Notes: generated by a model not told the origin, from the letters alone. 32,857 bases of DNA from Ignavibacteriota bacterium (GCA_003142475.1 PLMK01000065.1:16875-49731); one strand, 5' to 3'. Counted from the first letter of the stretch, positions 1 through 6,308 are shown. Translations and numbers: made by a program.

Positions 1-2301
1 TCTACTTCTTCTATTCTCAATACTATCAATTGGAACAACTGGCAACTGTTTCACCGTATCCTTCTCCAATCCCTTAGAATTTCTTTGAAGACTATCTAGA
101 CTTAACGGTTTTTGGATTTGTCGATTATTTTTTGTCTTTAGTGAATCCTTTTCCAATCCCTTTGAATTTCTTTGAATACTATCCAGATTAAACGGTTTTT
201 GGATTTGTGGATTAATTTTTGTTTTCAGTGTATCCACTTTCACAGTATCAGATTGCTGAACCTCTACAAATCGTCTCGATGCAGCTAGCGCATACATTGT
301 GCTTTTGTAATTCTTTGCAACCCGTTTGTATTGCACCATCGCACTCTCAGGTTGTGCAAGACAATTTTCCATAATCCATCCAATTGCATATTCACTTTTA
401 GCCACAAATTGTGATTTTGGAAATAATTGAATTATAGACCGGAGTGTTCCAATTGCTTTTTCGTATTGCTTGGCGTCAACTTGTTTCTCGGATTGTGTAT
501 AGTATTCCGACGCTGTATCTGTTTTTACCGCAGAGCCTTCTTTTCGAAGGAATCGACGTGCTTCTTCCGCGTAAATCGATTCAGGAAAATCATGATCGAG
601 GCGCGTATGGTATTCTTCTGGAGCAGGAAATTTCTTTTCTGGATTAGTCCTAGAAAGTTCTGCGAGAACGTAAAGAATACGCGGACTGTAGATATGATCA
701 TAATGCCATAAAAGAGATTGATTATACCAATAGAACGCTGAATCTGGTTCCACAACTTCCGAATAAAAAACATCACCCAGCTCCTGTGCTGCAATAGACT
801 TAAGTATATGAAGCGAGTCGGCACTTGGAAGTGGTGACTGAGCAGCAACTTGTCCAGCTTTCCGCTTTGTAGTATCCAAAACAGAGTTCTTTGCTTTTAG
901 GGAATCGATATTGGAGATTATCGAGAGCGAATCCATCTTTACAGATTTTCGTTGCATAGTATCTGAAATAAAATTCTTTGCTTTAACGGTATCGCTATTG
1001 GAAGTTACAGAGAGCGAATCTCCATGTACAGTTTTTTGACGTATCGAATCGGCGGCTAAGATGTTAAGCGAATCTTGAATAGTTTTACGCATCGTATCAC
1101 TGAGAACCCATAACAAACTATCCGCTAGACTCAAGCGATGCCGAGCATCAAAATAGCGAGTGAACGCTGTATATTTTCGGCGACCTTCTGCCACAATGTT
1201 TAGTCCTGCGGCTGCGTTCACTTCTGTATAATATTTCAGCGCCCGATGGTAAAGACCAAGTTCCTTCTCGAAAATCAATCCAAGTTTATATGCGGAACGT
1301 ATGGCATACTCGGTATTGACATAAGAGGTATCTACAATAACATACTCGTCGATCGCTTCGTCTCGCCTACCGCTTACTGCATAATTATTTGCCCTTTCAT
1401 AGAGTATTGCCGCTAAATATTCTTTATTGCGGAAATTATCAATCATCGAATTGAGCAGGGTCAATCCTTTTTTCTGTTCTCCAACTTCACGATAGGCGAT
1501 TGACGCCCGCAATTTACTATAATAGTTTGAATATATATCGGAAGTGTAATCTTCAGTTCTAAGATACGCTTCTATCGCCTTTTTATACTGACCGTCTGCA
1601 AAGTAGATATCTCCCAAACTAATCTGCGCATCACCCCTAGCAGCATCATCAGTTGAAATGGAGATTACTTTTTCATATTCAGTAATCGATTTATCTGTTT
1701 GGTTCATCCGTCTATAGAGTACGCCAAGCAATTGGTGGGCTCGAGTTTCGATTTTTTTGTCATGGCTTGTTTGCGCCGCTAATACCGCCGCGTCACTTTC
1801 ACGAACACCATCATCCAATTTTCCCAATTTCTCTTCCGACCGTGCGTACCAAAGCTGTGCTTCCAATACCAGCGAACTATTGGGAAATTGTGCCAACAAT
1901 TCGGCAAATTTTCGCTCCGCCTTGAGATAGTCCATCTGATAGAAAAAAGATTTTCCGATGAGCAAGAGCGCATTATCCACAAAACTGCTGGAAGAATGGA
2001 ATGCAAGAATATTGGAACATTTATCAATAACCTGTCCAAGCTTCTGTTTTGCAGTTGTCGGAATCTGGTTAGTTTGCGAAGCAGAGACTTCTTTTCCTCG
2101 TGCTAAGATCGCTGCAGTTTGGATTTCATCTTCTGCATCGTCGAATAGGTTTTTTGCATTATAGTATCCATTAAAGTACGTGACCATGTTTTCGTACCCC
2201 TGTGATACTGTATTCCCTATAGGAGAAAAAACAGAACAGCCGTCAAAGAGAAATGCTATTACAAGAAAAAGTGCGATCAGGCACAATCGGACGTAGTGCA
2301 T
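1..2301 (-). CDS. TPR-repeat lipoprotein, 3' end cut by window edge
   Basis: One reading frame is open from the start at 2301 to base 1 (767 codons, no stop), so the C-terminus lies outside the window. The N-terminus is a lipoprotein-like signal: a hydrophobic stretch ending in FLFDGC, with Cys about residue 22. Residues 30-400 and 480-670 are rich in tetratricopeptide-type helical pairs (for example FPNSSLVLEAQLWYARSEEK and KAIEAYLRTEDY), resembling BamD/YbgF-type envelope scaffolds. Two D-S/T-rich insertions of 29-residue repeats interrupt the TPRs at about residues 421-476 and 690-747. A GGAG lies 6 nt upstream of ATG 2301. ATG 2313, in frame, sits 7 nt after the predicted -10 and is an alternative leaderless start. 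The likely role is an outer-membrane-anchored protein-interaction scaffold; the exact partner is unknown. Confidence 0.8.
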   Translation of the reverse strand, partial: MHYVRLCLIALFLVIAFLFDGCSVFSPIGNTVSQGYENMVTYFNGYYNAKNLFDDAEDEIQTAAILARGKEVSASQTNQIPTTAKQKLGQVIDKCSNILAFHSSSSFVDNALLLIGKSFFYQMDYLKAERKFAELLAQFPNSSLVLEAQLWYARSEEKLGKLDDGVRESDAAVLAAQTSHDKKIETRAHQLLGVLYRRMNQTDKSITEYEKVISISTDDAARGDAQISLGDIYFADGQYKKAIEAYLRTEDYTSDIYSNYYSKLRASIAYREVGEQKKGLTLLNSMIDNFRNKEYLAAILYERANNYAVSGRRDEAIDEYVIVDTSYVNTEYAIRSAYKLGLIFEKELGLYHRALKYYTEVNAAAGLNIVAEGRRKYTAFTRYFDARHRLSLADSLLWVLSDTMRKTIQDSLNILAADSIRQKTVHGDSLSVTSNSDTVKAKNFISDTMQRKSVKMDSLSIISNIDSLKAKNSVLDTTKRKAGQVAAQSPLPSADSLHILKSIAAQELGDVFYSEVVEPDSAFYWYNQSLLWHYDHIYSPRILYVLAELSRTNPEKKFPAPEEYHTRLDHDFPESIYAEEARRFLRKEGSAVKTDTASEYYTQSEKQVDAKQYEKAIGTLRSIIQLFPKSQFVAKSEYAIGWIMENCLAQPESAMVQYKRVAKNYKSTMYALAASRRFVEVQQSDTVKVDTLKTKINPQIQKPFNLDSIQRNSKGLEKDSLKTKNNRQIQKPLSLDSLQRNSKGLEKDTVKQLPVVPIDSIENRRSR
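59..232 (-). repeat. Tandem 87-bp repeat inside the TPR gene (cluster A)
   Basis: Two head-to-tail 87-bp units, 59-145 and 146-232, differ at only a few bases; a third partial copy begins at 233. Each unit encodes 29 residues with the shared core IQKP..LDS.QRNSKGLEKD. The period is a multiple of three, so copy-number change keeps the frame. Confidence 0.9.
871..1044 (-). repeat. Diverged 87-bp repeat inside the TPR gene (cluster B)
   Basis: Units starting at 871 and 958 are offset by exactly 87 bp. They encode 29-residue segments of the form DT.(Q)RKSV..DSLS..SN.D(S/T)(L/V)KAKN. The copies are more diverged than cluster A. A third related stretch begins near 1040 at a slightly shorter offset (82 bp). 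Confidence 0.7.
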
Positions 2302-2320
2302 ATGGTTCTCCATTGCTACT

Positions 2321-2349
2321 AATATATTAAATGGTGATCTGTGTATCAA
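2321..2349 (-). promoter_or_regulatory. Sigma-70-type promoter of the TPR lipoprotein gene
   Basis: On the minus strand TTGATA (2349-2344), a 17-bp spacer and TATATT (2326-2321). The predicted start of transcription is about 2314. This leaves a leader of about 12 nt to ATG 2301, or none to ATG 2313. The promoter lies downstream of the folE terminator, so the TPR gene is its own transcription unit. Confidence 0.6.
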
Positions 2350-2381
2350 GAAGCATCGACCCATCCTACGAATTAAAGAAA

Positions 2382-2409
2382 AGGTTTCTTAGAAAAGGCT
2401 AAGAAACCT
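2382..2409 (-). terminator. Rho-independent terminator after folE
   Basis: A perfect 11-bp stem (AGGTTTCTTAG with CTAAGAAACCT) and 6-nt loop are followed on the minus strand by a T-rich tract. It lies 66 bp past the folE stop and ends the prx-bcp-PTPS-folE transcript. Confidence 0.8.
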
Positions 2410-2475
2410 CTTCATGAAATAAAACAGGTCAAGATTGCAAAGTAGCAAGAAAGGAATATTTTGCCTCCATCAACT

Positions 2476-3048
2476 TTATGATTTACTGTTGATGAGTGTA
2501 AGGAATTCGCTCCGTGTCTTCACATCATTACGGAACGCGCCAAGCATAGCACTTGTAGTCGCAATAGAATTAAGTTTCTCGACACCACGCATAATCATAC
2601 ATAAATGCTGCGCTTCCATCACTACAGCCACTCCCATCGGTTTGAGATACTGATAAAGCGTATCGGCAATCTGTTGCGTCATTCGCTCTTGAACTTGCAG
2701 ACGCCGCGCGAACACTTCGACAATCCGCGGCATTTTGCTAAGGCCAACAATGCGGCCATTTGGGATGTATGCGATATGGCACTTACCAAAAAATGGAATA
2801 AGGTGATGCTCGCATAAAGAGAAGAAATCGATATCTTTCACGATCACCATCTCGCTGTATTTTTCTTCAAAGACAGCGCCATTCATTACTTCGTCAATAT
2901 CTTGTTGATAACCTTTCGTTAAAAATTCGTACATTTTCGCTACACGATCCGGAGTTTTCAATAGGCCTTCACGTTTTGGATCCTCACCGAGTTCGGTAAG
3001 GAATTCTTTGATAAGCGTTTCTTTCCGACCATTGTGTCCAGTCGTCAT
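2476..3048 (-). CDS. folE: GTP cyclohydrolase I
   Basis: Converts GTP to 7,8-dihydroneopterin triphosphate, the entry to folate, biopterin and deazapurine pathways; cytosolic. At 190 aa it has the usual length. Zinc ligands are visible as C79 and H82 in CEHH and C150 in [10 protein letters not shown]; the [17 protein letters not shown] N-terminal helix and the [21 protein letters not shown] core are intact. Its ATG overlaps the stop of the upstream pterin synthase (ATGA), implying translational coupling and consecutive action on the same substrate. It is the last gene of a four-gene operon ended by the hairpin at 2382-2409. Very confident. Confidence 0.97.
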   Translation of the reverse strand: MTTGHNGRKETLIKEFLTELGEDPKREGLLKTPDRVAKMYEFLTKGYQQDIDEVMNGAVFEEKYSEMVIVKDIDFFSLCEHHLIPFFGKCHIAYIPNGRIVGLSKMPRIVEVFARRLQVQERMTQQIADTLYQYLKPMGVAVVMEAQHLCMIMRGVEKLNSIATTSAMLGAFRNDVKTRSEFLTLINSKS

Positions 3049-3461
3049 TCTTCACCTCTATATTCTACCATATTATTTTCTGTTTCATGCAGGCGGATGG
3101 AATAAAGTTTCGCTTCACTGTTTTTCGATTCCAGTACATGCCAAAACGCACGAACGATATTCTCTGCAGTTGGAATTGTTCCCTTTAAGAAATCGACATC
3201 GTAGTTTAAATGTTTATGATCAACCTTCTCAATAATTTCTGTTCGCACAAGGTGTTTGAGTTTTTTGAAATCAACAGCAAATCCGCTCTCTCCTTTTACG
3301 TTTCCAGCGACAGTGATTTCGAGGATAAAATTATGCCCATGACCATTCGGATTTGCACACTTGTCGTACAATTCGAAATTCTGTTCATCAGACAATTCTT
3401 GATTCCAAAGGCGATGCGAGGCGCTAAAAACTTCTCTTCGAGTGAGGTACATCTTTGCCAT
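3045..3461 (-). CDS. 6-pyruvoyl-tetrahydropterin synthase family (eukaryote-like PTPS / QueD)
   Basis: A zinc enzyme using the FolE product: it makes 6-pyruvoyl-tetrahydropterin (biopterin route) or, as QueD, 6-carboxy-tetrahydropterin (queuosine route). At 138 aa it contains the zinc ligands H16 (SASHRL), H41 and H43 in NPNGHGHN and the catalytic Cys35 in the same segment ([11 protein letters not shown]); DHKHLNYDV and [10 protein letters not shown] carry the other active-site residues. The spacing and wording of [10 protein letters not shown] and ETENNMVEY recall animal PTPS more than E. coli QueD, so tetrahydrobiopterin synthesis is a serious possibility. No queC, queE or sepiapterin reductase is nearby. 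AAGGA lies 9 nt before the ATG. It overlaps folE by 4 bp and starts 17 bp after bcp. Confidence 0.9.
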   Translation of the reverse strand: MAKMYLTRREVFSASHRLWNQELSDEQNFELYDKCANPNGHGHNFILEITVAGNVKGESGFAVDFKKLKHLVRTEIIEKVDHKHLNYDVDFLKGTIPTAENIVRAFWHVLESKNSEAKLYSIRLHETENNMVEYRGEE

Positions 3462-3478
3462 TAATCATTGTCCTTCTC

Positions 3479-3931
3479 TTACAGTATCGCGAGCACTTCA
3501 TCGGTGTGGCCATCCACCTTCACCTTATTGAAGATCTGCCGCACAATTCCCTTTTCATCAATTACAACGGTTGTACGTTCTATGCCAAAATATTTCCTGC
3601 CGTACATAGATTTTTCTTTCCACACACCGTACGATTTAATGATTTCTTTCTTCTCATCGCTGAGTAATGGGAAGTTTAATTCATACTTCTGAGCAAACTT
3701 CATATGCGAGTCAACACTATCCGCACTCACGCCGATGACTACTGCACCTTTTTTCTTAATTACTTTAAGATTACTTTCGAACGAGCACGCTTCTTTTGTG
3801 CAGCCGGATGTGTTGTCTTTCGGATAGAAATAAAGTACGATTTTTTTGCCGGCAAAGTCTCTCAAGTTCAAAATTTTTCCGCCGCTGGACGGAAGTTTGA
3901 AATCAGGTGCCTTTTGACCAATCTTGAGCAT
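3479..3931 (-). CDS. bcp: Thioredoxin-dependent peroxiredoxin, Bcp/PrxQ type
   Basis: Thiol peroxidase reducing H2O2 and organic peroxides. At 150 aa from ATG 3931, chosen because AGGA lies 6 nt upstream and the protein then begins in the standard MLKIGQKAPDF; a 15-residue longer frame upstream has no ribosome site. The peroxidatic Cys44 in TSGCTKEAC and a resolving Cys49 five residues later mark the atypical two-Cys Bcp class. FYPKDNT and GVSADS are family signatures. It lies 64 bp after the first peroxiredoxin gene and 17 bp before PTPS, in one operon. Confident. Confidence 0.95.
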   Translation of the reverse strand: MLKIGQKAPDFKLPSSGGKILNLRDFAGKKIVLYFYPKDNTSGCTKEACSFESNLKVIKKKGAVVIGVSADSVDSHMKFAQKYELNFPLLSDEKKEIIKSYGVWKEKSMYGRKYFGIERTTVVIDEKGIVRQIFNKVKVDGHTDEVLAIL

Positions 3932-3995
3932 AATTTTTCCTAAGCATAGAATAGGGATAATCTGATTGAAATTCAAAAGAGATTTTTAAGATTTT

Positions 3996-4460
3996 TCACT
4001 TTAACGCTTGGGAGATCGCATTGTAATCCGGTTCCACACCTGGATTTTCTGAGACCCACATATATTTCACATTGCCTTTCGCGTCAATGATGAATACCGC
4101 ACGTTTAGAAACGCTGTATCCTTTCATTCCGGCAAAATCTTCATGAACGCCGCCGTACTCTTTGCTCACTTCGCGCGAGTAATCACTCAGTAATGGAAAT
4201 TGTAGATTGTTTTGTGTCGCAAATGCTTTATTCGCAAATGGCGCGTCGACGCTGATCCCAACTACCTGCGCATTAAGATTGTTGAAATTAGACATCGCGT
4301 CGCGAAACGTACAGAGTTCCTTAGTGCATACGCCTGTAAATGCACCAGGATAAAATGCAAGCACAATATTTTTGCCACGGAACTCAGAAAGTGAACGAGA
4401 TTTGTTATTTGTGTCGAATAAAGTGAAATCTGGCGCTTTACTTCCAATGTTAATTGCCAT
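3996..4460 (-). CDS. Peroxiredoxin, AhpC/TSA redoxin family (AhpE-like)
   Basis: A second, distinct peroxiredoxin of 154 aa. The motif [20 protein letters not shown] contains peroxidatic Cys45 and another Cys50; the FTGxC form is typical of AhpE/Prx5-like redoxins rather than Bcp. The start at 4460 is fixed by an ideal AAGGAGG 8 nt upstream, 24 bp inside a longer frame. It is the first gene of the prx-bcp-PTPS-folE operon. A 12-bp inverted repeat (4488-4543) lies just upstream and could be the operator of a peroxide-responsive regulator, which is inference. Confidence 0.92.
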   Translation of the reverse strand: MAINIGSKAPDFTLFDTNNKSRSLSEFRGKNIVLAFYPGAFTGVCTKELCTFRDAMSNFNNLNAQVVGISVDAPFANKAFATQNNLQFPLLSDYSREVSKEYGGVHEDFAGMKGYSVSKRAVFIIDAKGNVKYMWVSENPGVEPDYNAISQALK

Positions 4461-4487
4461 ATAGATATCCTCCTTTTTAGTCATTGT

Positions 4488-4543
4488 GAATTCAAAGATA
4501 AGAACATTCTTTCGGCACGGAAGGTTTCATCATCTTTGAATTC
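4488..4543. promoter_or_regulatory. 12-bp perfect inverted repeat between prx and tRNA-Ser
   Basis: GAATTCAAAGAT (4488-4499) and its exact complement ATCTTTGAATTC (4532-4543) are separated by 32 bp. The repeat occupies the divergent promoter interval between the peroxiredoxin operon (-) and tRNA-Ser(CGA) (+); its right arm overlaps the tRNA -35 element. Possible operator or mRNA leader hairpin. Confidence 0.55.
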
Positions 4544-4563
4544 TTTGCTCTTTTCTGTATATT
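4536..4563 (+). promoter_or_regulatory. Promoter of tRNA-Ser(CGA)
   Basis: TTGAAT (4536-4541), 16-bp spacer, TATATT (4558-4563). Transcription would begin near 4570, about 15 nt before the mature tRNA. Confidence 0.5.
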
Positions 4564-4584
4564 TGATTTATAGAGACCAAACTC

Positions 4585-4671
4585 GGAGAGGTGCGAGAGT
4601 GGTTGAATCGACCGGTCTCGAAAACCGGAATAGCCGCAAGGTTATCGAGGGTTCGAATCCCTCCCTCTCCG
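4585..4671 (+). tRNA. tRNA-Ser(CGA)
   Basis: 87-nt class II tRNA. The acceptor ggagagg (4585-4591) pairs with cctctcc (4664-4670), and the discriminator is G4671. The anticodon loop CTCGAAA gives CGA (reads UCG). It has a long variable arm and a T arm gaggg-TTCGAAT-ccctc. CCA is not encoded. Confidence 0.97.
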
Positions 4672-4680
4672 CTTTTTCAA

Positions 4681-4712
4681 GCCGTTAGAGAATTGCAAAA
4701 CATAACGGTTTT
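4681..4712 (+). terminator. Weak terminator after tRNA-Ser(CGA)
   Basis: GCCGTTA (4681-4687) and TAACGGT (4703-4709) form a 7-bp stem (one G-T pair) followed by a short T run; the loop is long (15 nt), so efficiency is uncertain. Confidence 0.4.
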
Positions 4713-4742
4713 CGGTACAAACCATTTTTAGAAAGAGATACA

Positions 4743-4970
4743 ATGATTAATATAAAGTATAAATTCGACGAGAATAGTTTTGAAAAATCCATTATTGATG
4801 TAATCATGAATCAAATCCGTGATAAACTTAAGGATGTCCTGTGTCCAAATGGGCATACAGGAAATTCGACAATAACCGTTACTGGAAAAAGCATCGAAAA
4901 TCTCAGTTTTTCCGTAGAATGTTGTTGCGATAAATACAAAAAAACTATCAAATCTAAATTAAAGAGATGA
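4743..4970 (+). CDS. Small hypothetical protein with Cys cluster
   Basis: 75 aa, not recognised. The N-terminal 30 residues form a likely amphipathic helix (FEKSIIDVIMNQIRDKLKD). Then come a CPNGH turn, a beta-rich stretch (STITVTGKSIENLSFSVE), a CCC triplet and a lysine-rich tail. The single Cys-x3-His and the CCC could bind a metal, but no known zinc-ribbon spacing is visible. An AGAAAGAG purine tract lies 5 nt before the ATG. It stands alone between two tRNA-Ser loci, which fits cargo or relic of elements that use these tRNAs. The coding call rests on length, ribosome site and composition only. Confidence 0.55.
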   Translation: MINIKYKFDENSFEKSIIDVIMNQIRDKLKDVLCPNGHTGNSTITVTGKSIENLSFSVECCCDKYKKTIKSKLKR

Positions 4971-5013
4971 TTTTTCTCTCGTCTTTTTTGAAACTGAGAC
5001 ACTACCCTATTAT

Positions 5014-5042
5014 TTGGAAATGAGATAATAGATTAGGATATT
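5014..5042 (+). promoter_or_regulatory. Promoter before the truncated tRNA-Ser(GGA)
   Basis: TTGGAA (5014-5019), 17-bp spacer, GATATT (5037-5042). The expected start near 5049 is 3 nt before the tRNA sequence. This was probably the native tRNA-Ser(GGA) promoter and would now drive the truncated tRNA, the GIY-YIG ORF and the intact tRNA as one transcript. Confidence 0.5.
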
Positions 5043-5051
5043 TAATCAATC

Positions 5052-5121
5052 GGAGAGATGCAAGAGTGGTTGAATTGGCTACCCTGGAAAGGTAGTGTAT
5101 CCGTAAGGGTACCGTGGGTTC
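5052..5121 (+). pseudogene. Truncated tRNA-Ser(GGA), 5' 70 nt
   Basis: The 70 bases are identical to positions 1-70 of the intact tRNA-Ser(GGA) at 5438-5524, ending inside the T loop after TTC. A 30-nt two-hairpin insert follows. Then gaatcc (5152-5157) resumes the T-arm sequence, but the rest of the T stem and acceptor 3' strand has diverged (tatctcggg instead of cactctctcc), so the acceptor stem cannot form. Not expected to yield a functional tRNA. Confidence 0.9.
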
Positions 5122-5151
5122 TGAGCCTAAGGCTCATGCGCCTCTGGCGCA
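5122..5151 (+). repeat. Two tandem 15-nt hairpins inserted in the tRNA T loop
   Basis: TGAGCCTAAGGCTCA (5122-5136, 7-bp dyad around one base) is followed directly by TGCGCCTCTGGCGCA (5137-5151, 6-bp stem, TCT loop). Together they separate TTC from GAATCC of the T loop exactly. Their origin is unknown; they may be the recognition end of the element. Confidence 0.8.
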
Positions 5152-5176
5152 GAATCCTATCTCGGGAGGAAAAACA

Positions 5177-5428
5177 TTGTTTTATATTTATGTTCTTTGG
5201 AGTGAAAAGATACAGAAACGATATGTTGGGTGCGCTGAAAATGCAGACAAACGGCTTATCCAACATAATAATGGAAAGAATCGTTTCACAAAAGGCGGTA
5301 TACCATGGATTTTAATCTATACCGAAGAATATTCTGCACTATCTCTTGCTCGAAAAAGAGAATTGGTTTTGAAAAGTGGAATCGGGAGAGAATGGTTGGA
5401 TCAGAAATTTCCTCAGTATAGAAAGTAA
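5177..5428 (+). CDS. GIY-YIG family endonuclease (UPF0213/URI type)
   Basis: 83-aa single-domain nuclease. From TTG 5177 the protein starts FYIYVL (the GIY element, Y3 and Y5), then RYVG (the YIG element, residues 15-18), KRLIQHN with catalytic-type Arg26, and the acidic pair E50-E51 in YTEEY. KSGIGREWLD near the C-terminus is typical of free-standing UPF0213 proteins. The TTG start is supported by GGGAGGA (5164-5170) 6-7 nt upstream and by the usual family N-terminus. A longer frame from GTG 5114 would translate tRNA and hairpin sequence and is less likely. The stop lies 9 bp before the intact tRNA-Ser. Known members cut or nick DNA; the target is unknown, and the tRNA gene is the obvious candidate. 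Confidence 0.88.
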   Translation: MFYIYVLWSEKIQKRYVGCAENADKRLIQHNNGKNRFTKGGIPWILIYTEEYSALSLARKRELVLKSGIGREWLDQKFPQYRK

Positions 5429-5437
5429 TATGTTCTC

Positions 5438-5524
5438 GGAGAGATGCAAGAGTGGTTGAATTGGCTACCCTGGAAAGGTAGTGTATCCGTAAGGGTACCG
5501 TGGGTTCGAATCCCACTCTCTCCG
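5438..5524 (+). tRNA. tRNA-Ser(GGA)
   Basis: 87 nt. The acceptor ggagaga pairs with tctctcc (5517-5523), and the discriminator is G5524. The anticodon stem ctacc/ggtag has loop CTGGAAA, anticodon GGA. It has a long variable arm and a T arm gtggg-TTCGAAT-cccac. CCA is not encoded. No clear promoter of its own is seen: the best match, TTGGAT/TATAGA inside the GIY-YIG ORF, has only a 15-bp spacer. Confidence 0.96.
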
Positions 5525-5692
5525 CATAAAATAAAAAAGCCGATTCTTTACGTCCTCCTCCACAGAGATTTGATGAATCAAATCCCTACGAGGATTTTCC
5601 CTCCACAATCTTTATCTCTTCCCCAACGCATCATTTTTCATCCAGGCTCGGATTGGTTCTCCTAACTTGGATCTGTGGTGGCAGCCGTCACA
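5525..5692. other. Intergenic, one small hairpin
   Basis: No coding potential beyond frames running out of the tRNA. GATTTGAT (5567-5574) and ATCAAATC (5577-5584) form a hairpin without a T tract. It lies downstream of the GlcG/HbpS-like gene and could protect the mRNA 3' end. Confidence 0.35.
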
Positions 5693-6142
5693 TCAACATG
5701 CTTTTTCAATCTGCTCTAATGCTTTTAGAACAATCTCCAGATCGGTAACTCCTGTAAACCCACTGAATCCAATAGAAAATTTTGTTCCGTCTTTTAAAAT
5801 GATGGGTTGTCCACCCTCCCAACCAATGAAGTCTGGCTTACTTATTCCAGCAATTTCTTCGGCAATTTCATTATTATAAATTTTCTTTTCATACTCTCCT
5901 GTTTTCATTCCAGTGAGCCATACTTGGCTTGCCTTTGTCCATGCGACTCTAAATGATTCGCGTGCTCGTATTTTGTTATCGTGGATAAACACTTTTCCAA
6001 ATACTCCGCCTGCTTCATCAATGATGCAGACAGCAACATTACCATTCGACACACCTTTATCTTCATCCTTCTTCATGTAAAGAGGAATTAACTCTTCCAT
6101 CCTTTGAATAAGATGTTCAATGCGTTCCTGAGGGTTATTCAT
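5693..6142 (-). CDS. GlcG/HbpS-like (DUF336, heme-binding) protein
   Basis: 149 aa. The central and C-terminal segments (RESFRVAWTKASQVWLTGM, KPDFIGWEGGQPIILKDG, IGFSGFTGVTDLEI) match the GlcG/HbpS fold, a small cytosolic or secreted domain reported to bind heme or act as an accessory to oxidoreductases. There is no signal peptide, so it is cytosolic here. GGAG lies 8 nt before the ATG. It stands alone between the tRNA locus and REP-like repeats. The family function is poorly defined; heme binding is inferred from homologues only. Confidence 0.75.
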   Translation of the reverse strand: MNNPQERIEHLIQRMEELIPLYMKKDEDKGVSNGNVAVCIIDEAGGVFGKVFIHDNKIRARESFRVAWTKASQVWLTGMKTGEYEKKIYNNEIAEEIAGISKPDFIGWEGGQPIILKDGTKFSIGFSGFTGVTDLEIVLKALEQIEKAC

Positions 6143-6235
6143 TTTTTAAACTCCAATGTTTTTATGCAACAATCATGTATGATTATGGTACCACAGATTT
6201 CTATTGGCTCAACAATAATATTTTCAATTACACAA

Positions 6236-6308
6236 GGTCTGGATGCCCGCTTATCCGTCAAAAAGACGGCGGATGCACAAAACCGCGAATCCGACGGAAT
6301 GACAATGG
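6236..6308. repeat. REP-like intergenic repeat, degenerate
   Basis: The segment runs from ggtctggatgcccgctt to cgacggaatgacaat. This is the general form of an intergenic palindrome seen many times in related genomes (tctgGATTCCCGC ... CGGGAATGACA), here with mismatched arms and a nested GTC/GAC hairpin. It lies between the GlcG/HbpS-like gene and the type IIG gene. Confidence 0.45.

Larger units (their letters stand above)
5052..5437 (+). mobile_element. Putative tRNA-nested GIY-YIG cassette
   Basis: A 386-bp unit: tRNA-Ser(GGA) 5' part, two hairpins, GIY-YIG ORF. It lies directly in front of an intact copy of the same tRNA. The direct repeats are 72 bp, 5050-5121 and 5436-5507. No transposase, integrase or terminal inverted repeat is present. 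The architecture suggests an endonuclease-driven insertion or duplication that leaves one working tRNA. Mobility is inferred, not shown. Confidence 0.55.

Noticed and set aside
427-2164. Several 60-110-codon frames on both strands
   Set aside because: They are shadows of the single uninterrupted minus-strand frame of the TPR lipoprotein, which was checked codon by codon from 2301 to 1 without a stop.
5122-5151. Hairpin pair as an integron attC site
   Set aside because: No R''/R' core (GTTRRRY) or attC-like long imperfect stem is present, and no integron integrase is nearby.
5052-5170. Left tRNA-Ser copy as a functional tRNA with a 30-nt T-loop intron
   Set aside because: After removing the insert the T stem pairs only with two G-U pairs and the acceptor 3' strand does not match the 5' strand.
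5114-5176. GTG 5114 as start of the GIY-YIG protein
   Set aside because: It would add 21 residues coded by the T arm and hairpins. TTG 5177 has a strong Shine-Dalgarno at correct distance and gives the usual family N-terminus.
5058-5315. Plus-strand frame starting inside the truncated tRNA (MQEWLNW...)
   Set aside because: It translates tRNA sequence and overlaps the GIY-YIG ORF in another frame; no family resemblance. The same holds for 5444-5665 out of the intact tRNA.
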